A stretch of 19,552 nt of DNA, from the NCBI GenBank assembly GCA_041494445.1, contig JBGQAU010000064.1, positions 1 through 19,552 of the forward strand, read 5' to 3'. The notes beneath the pieces are model-generated. The model was not told the DNA's origin and did not search any database. It worked only from the letters and a program-made list of their open reading frames with translations. Position 1 is the stretch's first letter; the number at the start of each line of letters is the position of its first letter. Positions 14,377-19,552 of this stretch are shown here, piece after piece. The translations under genes and the position numbers were made by a program. This DNA comes from JAIQFR01 sp041494445. Lineage in GTDB: Bacteria > Acidobacteriota > Polarisedimenticolia > Polarisedimenticolales > JAIQFR01.

Positions 14377-15357
14377 TTAGTCCACGCGGAGAACGATCTT
14401 GCCGAAGTTCTCGTTCGCTTCCATCGCGGCGTGCGCGGCGGCCGCCGACTCGAGCGGCAGCACGCGGTCCACCACCGGCCGGATTCGCCCGGCGGCCAGG
14501 AGCGGCAGCATCCGGCGCTCGAAGCCGCGCGCCAGGGCGATCTTCTCCTCGATGGGCCGGCTTCTAAGCACGGTCCCGATCACCGTGAGTCGCTTCCGCA
14601 TGAGGAGGGACAGGTCCACGTCGACGCGGCTCCCGCTGACGGTCCCCACCAGCACGAGGCGCCCTCCCGTGCCGAGGACTTCGAGGTTGACCGACCACGA
14701 GTCCGCGCCGAGGAAGTCCACGACCAGGTCCACCGCCCCTCCCGCCGCGGCGCGGATCGACTCCGCGAGGCCCGGTGCCGAAGGATCCAGGACGCGCTCG
14801 ACCCCCAGCTCCTCGAGACGGCGGCGCTTGCCCGGGGAGCGCGACAGGCCGATCGCACGCGCTCCGGAAACCCGCGCGATCTGCGCCGCCGCGGTGCCGA
14901 CGCCCGACGCGGCCGCGTGCAGGAGCACCGTCTCTCCCGGAGACAGCCTGCCCCGCTCGAACAGGGCGTCGAACGCGGTCATGAAGGCCTCGGGGACCGC
15001 TGCCGCCTCCTCCCATCCCAGCGATGGCGGCACACGGATGCACAACCGCTCGTGGAGAGTCACCTTGCCGGCGTAACCGCCTCCTCCCAGGAGGCCCATG
15101 ACACGGTCTCCGGGGCGGAGGTCCGCGACGCGCTCGCCGCAGGCCTCCACCTCACCGGCGAACTCGAGCCCCGGGATGTCGGGAGGCGCGCCCGGAGGCG
15201 CGGGGTAGCGCCCCCGCCGCTGCAGGAGATCGGCCCGATTGAGGGCCGTGGCGCGGACCGCCACGCGCACCTCCTCGGGACCGAACGCCGGGTCCTCCAG
15301 CTCACGCACCTCGAGGACCTCGGGGCCCCCGAAGCGCGACACGACGACGGCCTTCAC
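14377..15357 (-). CDS. NAD(P)H quinone oxidoreductase, PIG3-type zinc-free MDR
   Basis: A 326-residue medium-chain dehydrogenase/reductase of the quinone oxidoreductase group. The signature ALNRADLLQRRGRYPAPPGA followed by GLEFAGEV (about 38-70) is that of the PIG3 branch. HAAASGVGTAAAQIAR (147-161) is the nucleotide-binding glycine motif. The structural-zinc cysteine cluster of alcohol dehydrogenases is absent, as expected. It should reduce quinones or reactive carbonyls with NAD(P)H in the cytoplasm. The GTG at 15357-15355 overlaps the TGA of the upstream DUF2062-methyltransferase gene (GTGA), so the two are translationally coupled. The same frame is open far upstream, but homology begins at MKAVVVSRFGGPEVLE. 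The native substrate is not known. Confidence 0.92.
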   Translation of the reverse strand: MKAVVVSRFGGPEVLEVRELEDPAFGPEEVRVAVRATALNRADLLQRRGRYPAPPGAPPDIPGLEFAGEVEACGERVADLRPGDRVMGLLGGGGYAGKVTLHERLCIRVPPSLGWEEAAAVPEAFMTAFDALFERGRLSPGETVLLHAAASGVGTAAAQIARVSGARAIGLSRSPGKRRRLEELGVERVLDPSAPGLAESIRAAAGGAVDLVVDFLGADSWSVNLEVLGTGGRLVLVGTVSGSRVDVDLSLLMRKRLTVIGTVLRSRPIEEKIALARGFERRMLPLLAAGRIRPVVDRVLPLESAAAAHAAMEANENFGKIVLRVD

Positions 15358-16547
15358 GTCGTGGCGCCGCGGGGGACCGCCGCAGGCCTGCGGACCGCCT
15401 CGAGGAGGATCAGGGCGCGCGACGACGATCGCAGGGTCGTCCTGTCCCGCACCTCGAAGCCCGCGGCGGCCAGAGCGTTCCGGAGATCGGACGCGCGACG
15501 ATAGCCGAAGCGATGGTGCGGCCTCCCCGGCAGGAGCGCCGACAGGAAATCGAGCACCGCCGTCCAACCGAAGCGCGCCCCCGCCGCGGCGTCCACCTCG
15601 CGCACCAGTAAGGTCGCCCCGGGCGGAAGCGCGCGGCCCAGCCGGCGCAGCAGCGCGTCCTGCGACGGCGGCGGCAGATAGCGCAAGACATCCACCAGAA
15701 GGACGAGGTCCGCGGAGGGAGGGTCGAAGTCGCGCAGGTCGGTTGAGGCGAACGACGCGCCGGGGACGTCGTGCAGCGCCTCGCGGGCGGCACGGACGTG
15801 GCGCTCGGACACGTCCACGCCGAGGTAGGAGCGGTCGGCGGCGAGGCCGCCGGGAGCCGAGGCCGCCAGGGCGGCCGCGACGCCACGGCCGCAGCCGAGG
15901 TCGAGGATCCGCCGCGCCCCGGTGAACGCGGGATCCTCGAGGAGGTGAGGGAGGATCGGATCGTGCACGAGGGCATACCTCGCCGCCTCCGCGTCCCGGA
16001 CGGACACGTCGAGGTAGCGGCGAACGATCGTGTCCACCAGATCCTGGTAGGCGGCCGGCAGGCGTCCCGCACGGGCGATCAGCCAGGCCGTGACGCCGAG
16101 CAGCACCGCGAGGCTCGTCCCCAGAATCAGGCTGCCCACGAAGAAGTCCCGGAAGAGACCCGCGATCCCCTCCTCGACCACCTCGTCCATCGTCAGACCC
16201 AGCCAGGCGCCCAGGAGGACGCGGTGCCCGACCTGGACCTCCGCGAAGATCAGCGGCGGGGCGGTGAGCGGATTCGCCAGGTTCGTCGCCGCGTAGACCA
16301 GAACCCGGTTCAAACGGAGCACGGTGGCGAGCAGCAGCGCGATCGCCAGATGGAGCCCCCAGAACGGAGAGCAGCCTACGAAAACACCCACGGCGACCCC
16401 CGCGGCCACCTTGCCCGGGGTGGTGTGCTCCGTCCTGAGCGTCATGTAAAGCCGGCGAAGCCAGCTGGCCTTCCTCCGGACGGGCACCTCGGGGTCCGGT
16501 TTCCCGGGACGGGGATCCTCCGGAAGTCCGGCGAGCGTTCCTGTCAC
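15354..16547 (-). CDS. DUF2062 membrane domain fused to a SAM-dependent methyltransferase
   Basis: A 397-residue two-domain protein. Residues 34-160 are a DUF2062 domain: TPGKVAAGVAVGVFVGCSPFWGLH, LRLN, then NLANPLTAPPLIFAEVQVG, with about four hydrophobic helices. Residues 213-385 are a class I methyltransferase: DLGCGRG (216-222, motif I), Asp245 in YLGVDVS (ribose contact), STDLRDF around 268-273, LLVDVLRYL (283-291), and REVDA with a typical C-terminal AAGFEV strand. The methyltransferase would face the cytoplasm while anchored in the inner membrane; its target is unknown. The start chosen is GTG 16547, with AGGAGGGG 8-10 bases upstream; ATG 16571 is possible but has a poorer ribosome-binding site. 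It is the first gene of a minus-strand run and overlaps the oxidoreductase by 4 bases. Confidence 0.88.
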   Translation of the reverse strand: MTGTLAGLPEDPRPGKPDPEVPVRRKASWLRRLYMTLRTEHTTPGKVAAGVAVGVFVGCSPFWGLHLAIALLLATVLRLNRVLVYAATNLANPLTAPPLIFAEVQVGHRVLLGAWLGLTMDEVVEEGIAGLFRDFFVGSLILGTSLAVLLGVTAWLIARAGRLPAAYQDLVDTIVRRYLDVSVRDAEAARYALVHDPILPHLLEDPAFTGARRILDLGCGRGVAAALAASAPGGLAADRSYLGVDVSERHVRAAREALHDVPGASFASTDLRDFDPPSADLVLLVDVLRYLPPPSQDALLRRLGRALPPGATLLVREVDAAAGARFGWTAVLDFLSALLPGRPHHRFGYRRASDLRNALAAAGFEVRDRTTLRSSSRALILLEAVRRPAAVPRGATT

Positions 16548-16722
16548 GGCGAGCGCCCCTCCTGGAAACATCCCGTAGCGTACCACCAGGAGCCGGAAGC
16601 CCATTTGTGGCAGAATAGCGAGGTTCAATCGAGCATCCCGTCCTGAGCCCTTCCCGGGAACCGCATGGCGGCCCGGAACGACCCATGGCGACCGGATGCG
16701 GCGACGCGTCGAGAGGTATGCC

Positions 16723-18168
16723 GTGAGCGATGATTCGACCTTCACCCCAGACCCCGAAACCGACTCGTCCGAATCCCCGACTCCGCGGCCCGAAACCGTA
16801 GGAGTGCCCGAGGCCGAAGCGGAATCCGGTCCCGAGCCCGAGGCCGGCGCCGATCCGCCGGTCCATGAGGCCATCCCGCCGGCGGACGCGGAATCCCAGG
16901 CCGTTTCCGGCGCGCACCCGGCGCTGGCGAGGCCGCCGCGGCGAAAGCCGCGCGACCCCGCGGTGGCGAGGGCGTTCCGCGCGGGCTTCCCGGTGGACGG
17001 CAAGGTCGAGAAGGTGATCAAGGGCGGGTACGAGGTCCAGGTCGGAAAGTGCCGCGGTTTCTGCCCGCACTCCCAGATCGACCTTCACCGCGTCGATACG
17101 CCGGAAGAGCACGTCGGCAAGACGTACAAGTTCAGTATCCTCCAGATGCGCCACGGCGGGGACGACGTGGTGGTGTCCCGCCGCGCCCTCCTCGAGGCGG
17201 ACCGGGTCGACGAGGCGAAGGCGGTCCGGGCGACCCTCATCGAGGGCACGGTCATGCAGGGGCGCGTCGCGCGCCTCGCCGACTTCGGCGCGTTCGTGGA
17301 TCTCGGCGCCGGCGTCACCGGCCTCGTGCACGTCTCGGAGATCGGAGCCGCGCGCGTCGCGAAGGCGGGGGACGCCCTCCAAGTGGGCGAGCGCGTCTCG
17401 GTCCGCGTCCTCAAGCTCGACGGCGAGACCGGGCGGATCTCGCTCAGCGTGCGCCAGGCGCAGGACGACCCGTGGAAGGGGGTCGCCGAGCGCTTCAAGG
17501 CCGGTCAAGTGGTCCCGGGCACCGTGACCCGCCTCGCGGACTTCGGCGCGTTCATCGAGATGGCGGCCGGGGTCGAGGCGCTCGCCTCGGCGAGGGAGTT
17601 CCCGCCGTCTGCCGCGGGGTGGGACGAAGGGATCGAGCCCGGCAAGACGCTCGACTGGCTCGTGCTCGCCGTGGACGCCGAGCGTCGGCGGATAAGCCTG
17701 GCGCCGGTCCCCGCCCAGGGAACCCCGGCCGGGCCGGTTCACCTGGAGCCCGGGGAGAAGCTCCGCGGGAAAGTCCAGAAGGTCGAGAAGTTCGGCGTCT
17801 TTGTCTGGCTTGGGCCCGGGCAGGTGGGCTTGGTCCCCAACGCGTGGACCGGGACCTCCCGCGGGACCGACCTCGTCCGTCATTTCCCCGCCGGCAAGGA
17901 GGTGGAGGTCACGCTCGTCGAGGTCGGGGACGGCGGCCGCCGGATCCGGCTGACGATGGACGAGGCCGCGACCGCCGCCTCGGAGGACCCGGCGTCGCGC
18001 CGCGGCCACGCTCCTCCGGCGAGGCCGGACCCGAGGACGTCTGCCGGCCCAAGGGAGCGGCGCGAGCGGCAGGAAGAGCCCCCCGCGCAGCCCACCGGCT
18101 CGTTCGGGACCAGCCTCGGCGACGCCCTCAAGAGCGCGCTTGAGAGGAACCGCGGCCGCGAATCCTGA
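16723..18168 (+). CDS. Four-repeat S1-domain RNA-binding protein
   Basis: A 481-residue protein. The first 70 residues are a disordered acidic Pro/Glu-rich region, followed by a basic patch (PPRRKPRDP). Four S1 (OB-fold) repeats follow at about 88-156, 175-244, 262-328 and 344-412. The first carries FPVDGKVEKVIKGGYEVQV and RGFCPHSQID, the second the classic RLADFGAFVDL and GLVHVSEI, the third RLADFGAFIEM; the fourth is the most diverged. The tail is Arg/Glu/Pro-rich, ending in SLGDALKSALERNRGRES. It resembles the S1-like proteins common in myxobacteria and Acidobacteria, distinct from the six-repeat ribosomal S1. A role in mRNA binding or translation is expected from the family. The start is GTG 16723, with GAGAGG 6 bases upstream; ATG 16696 lacks a ribosome-binding site. 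Confidence 0.9.
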   Translation: MSDDSTFTPDPETDSSESPTPRPETVGVPEAEAESGPEPEAGADPPVHEAIPPADAESQAVSGAHPALARPPRRKPRDPAVARAFRAGFPVDGKVEKVIKGGYEVQVGKCRGFCPHSQIDLHRVDTPEEHVGKTYKFSILQMRHGGDDVVVSRRALLEADRVDEAKAVRATLIEGTVMQGRVARLADFGAFVDLGAGVTGLVHVSEIGAARVAKAGDALQVGERVSVRVLKLDGETGRISLSVRQAQDDPWKGVAERFKAGQVVPGTVTRLADFGAFIEMAAGVEALASAREFPPSAAGWDEGIEPGKTLDWLVLAVDAERRRISLAPVPAQGTPAGPVHLEPGEKLRGKVQKVEKFGVFVWLGPGQVGLVPNAWTGTSRGTDLVRHFPAGKEVEVTLVEVGDGGRRIRLTMDEAATAASEDPASRRGHAPPARPDPRTSAGPRERRERQEEPPAQPTGSFGTSLGDALKSALERNRGRES

Positions 18169-18331
18169 TCCGGATCCGGCTCATCCCCCGCCTCGAGGAG
18201 GTGACGGATCCCATCGTGCGGTTCTCCGCCGCGGGGACCCGAGCTTGCATCGAGGGACGCCGGCGCGGGAAGGCCCGCTCACGGTTTCCCGCCAGGACGC
18301 GATGACATCCGCAAGGATCGGAGACGCAAGC

Positions 18332-19552
18332 ATGCGATCTTACCTCGGAGCGCTCGCAGTGACGGCGACCGTTCTCCTTCTCGCCGGCTGCGTCCCAACC
18401 ATGTCCGAGATCCGCACGGGGCCCGGGACGTCGCCCTCGCCCGGCGAGGTCTGGACGCCGCCTCCGGGCACGAGGATGCCTCCCGTGGCTGCGGCCCCGG
18501 AGGCGAAGATCCCGCCCGAGCTCCTCGAGGAGGCCAAGAGCTGGTCGCTCGGCCATCTCCTGGACCTGGCGCTCAGGAACAGCCCCTTGACCCGGGCGGC
18601 GTGGGCGTCCGCGCGCTCGGCCGCCGCGGCGCTGGGCAGCGAGCGCGGGTCCTACTACCCGAGCGTCGAGCTCGACGCGAGCGCGAGCCGCGCAAGGGGC
18701 TCCGCCGCCGGAGGGAAGATCACTTTCCAGCAGACCAGCTACGGGCCCACGCTGAGCATCGACTACCTCGTGTTCGACCTCGGGGGGAGAAGCGCCGCGG
18801 TGGAGGAGGCGCGCCAGGCCCTGATCGCCGCGGACTGGTACCACAACGCGGCGATCCAGGACGTCGTGCTCGGCGTCGAGCAGACCTACTACCAGTACGT
18901 GGAGGCCAAGGCCCTCCTGGACGCGCGGCAGGCGGACCTGAAGGAGGCCCGGACGAACCTCGACGCCGCCGAGCAGCGGCACGATGCCGGGGTCGCGACC
19001 ATAGCGGACATCCTGCAGGCGAGGACCGCGCTGTCCCAGGCGGAGCTGGCGATGGAGACCGTGGAGGGGCAGATCCAGACGATGAAGGGCGCCCTCGCGA
19101 CCGCCGTTGGCATCCCCGCGAACACCCCGTTCGACGTGGAGGCCCCCGTCAACGATCTTCCCTTGGAGCAGGTCTCGAACGACGTGGACGCGATCATCCG
19201 GGAAGCGCAGGCGAGTCGGCCGGACCTCGCCGCCGCGCGCTCCCTCGCCGCGAAGGCAGCGAGCCACGTGGACAAGGTCCGGTCGGAGGGGCGGCCGTCC
19301 CTCGGCTTCAGCGGCCAGCTCGGGCGCGTCTGGTACGGCAGCGGCGACGTGTCCCAGGACACGTATGCCGCATCGCTGCTCCTCCGGATCCCGATCTTCA
19401 CCGGCTTTTCCCATCGATACGACGTTCTCGGGGCCCGGGCCGACGCGGAGCGGGCCCAGGCCCAGCTCGAGTCGCTCCAGCAGCAGGCCGTCTACCAGGT
19501 GTGGAGCAGCTACTACGGCTTCGAGACCGCCGTCCAGAGAGTCAAGACCACC
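18332..19552 (+). CDS. TolC/OprM-type outer-membrane efflux lipoprotein (3' end outside window)
   Basis: The first 407 residues of an outer-membrane factor, open to the window edge. A lipoprotein signal occupies 1-20: MRSYLGALAVTATVLLLAGC, with lipobox LAGC and lipidated Cys20. A Pro-rich linker follows to about residue 65. The first OEP repeat begins at SLGHLLDLALRNSPLTRAAW and includes SYYPSVELDASAS, IDYLVFDLGGR and the long helix DLKEARTNLDAAEQRHDAGVATIADILQARTAL. The second repeat begins at EAQASRPDLAAARSLA and includes LRIPIFTGFSHRYDVLGARADAE. Such proteins trimerise into the outer-membrane duct of RND, ABC or MFS export pumps, whose genes would be expected just downstream. The ATG at 18332 has GGAG 8 bases upstream; an in-frame ATG at 18302 is less likely. 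Confidence 0.93.
   Translation, partial: MRSYLGALAVTATVLLLAGCVPTMSEIRTGPGTSPSPGEVWTPPPGTRMPPVAAAPEAKIPPELLEEAKSWSLGHLLDLALRNSPLTRAAWASARSAAAALGSERGSYYPSVELDASASRARGSAAGGKITFQQTSYGPTLSIDYLVFDLGGRSAAVEEARQALIAADWYHNAAIQDVVLGVEQTYYQYVEAKALLDARQADLKEARTNLDAAEQRHDAGVATIADILQARTALSQAELAMETVEGQIQTMKGALATAVGIPANTPFDVEAPVNDLPLEQVSNDVDAIIREAQASRPDLAAARSLAAKAASHVDKVRSEGRPSLGFSGQLGRVWYGSGDVSQDTYAASLLLRIPIFTGFSHRYDVLGARADAERAQAQLESLQQQAVYQVWSSYYGFETAVQRVKTT

Noticed and set aside
12153..14567. Long plus-strand open frame opposite the OPT transporter
   Set aside because: It is a His/Asp/Arg-rich shadow translation of a well-supported membrane transporter on the other strand.
15358..18009. Upstream extension of the PIG3 oxidoreductase frame to about 1,200 residues
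   Set aside because: Homology begins at the GTG at 15357. The upstream part is antisense or shifted relative to the DUF2062-methyltransferase and S1 genes and has no recognisable domain.
18169..18200. GATCCGGATC and CCTCGAGG palindromes after the S1 gene as a terminator
   Set aside because: These are short self-palindromes without a loop or T-run, and are common by chance in GC-rich DNA.
18201..18305. Possible 34-residue peptide starting GTG after GAGGAG in the gap before the efflux lipoprotein
   Set aside because: The purine run touches the start codon with no proper spacing, and the peptide is Arg-rich with no recognisable feature.

Overview
This is a GC-rich (about 70% G+C by eye), gene-dense bacterial chromosome segment. 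It has 15 supported protein genes, the last cut by the window edge. I see no tRNA, rRNA, insertion sequence, phage gene or CRISPR array. A Kdo-8-phosphate synthase, a lipoprotein-type TolC-like outer-membrane protein and a MurB point to a diderm (LPS-bearing) Gram-negative. The composition, frequent GTG/TTG starts, a DUF2062 protein, an S1-repeat protein and a glycine-repeat anti-sigma factor would fit Acidobacteriota or a similar deep-branching, mostly uncultured phylum. That placement is an inference, not a sequence match.

Layout. 3-311 (-) is a small charged helical protein. 383-5788 (+) is a probable four-gene operon: a B3/B4-domain protein, a secreted M1 metallopeptidase, a six-helix membrane protein and a CHASE3-HAMP-GAF-GGDEF diguanylate cyclase, with tiny gaps or overlaps. 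5811-6647 (-) is kdsA. 6831-9449 (+) is an SNF2-family ATPase with two SWIM zinc fingers. 9528-10430 (-) is murB. 10545-12241 (+) is an ECF sigma factor translationally coupled to its zinc-finger anti-sigma factor, behind a sigma-E-like promoter that looks autoregulatory. 12267-16547 (-) is a run of three genes: a DUF2062-methyltransferase fusion, a PIG3-type quinone oxidoreductase joined to it by a GTGA overlap, and an OPT transporter. 16723-18168 (+) is a four-repeat S1 RNA-binding protein. 18332-19552 (+) is a truncated outer-membrane efflux lipoprotein.

How the genes fit together. Much of the window concerns the envelope: LPS Kdo synthesis, peptidoglycan precursor reduction, peptide import, outer-membrane export, a secreted peptidase, c-di-GMP output, and a membrane-anchored sigma/anti-sigma switch. 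The sigma factor is divergent from murB, and their shared 114-bp region carries the best regulatory signals in the window: the ECF-type promoter, a CCCGGG dyad around its -10, and a strong hairpin just before murB.

No stretch of 300 bases or more lacks a gene. The longest gaps are 6648-6830, 16548-16722 and 18169-18331, in which I see no convincing RNA gene. I found no coherent defence island or clearly new multi-gene system. The most unusual items are single proteins and the sigma/murB control region.
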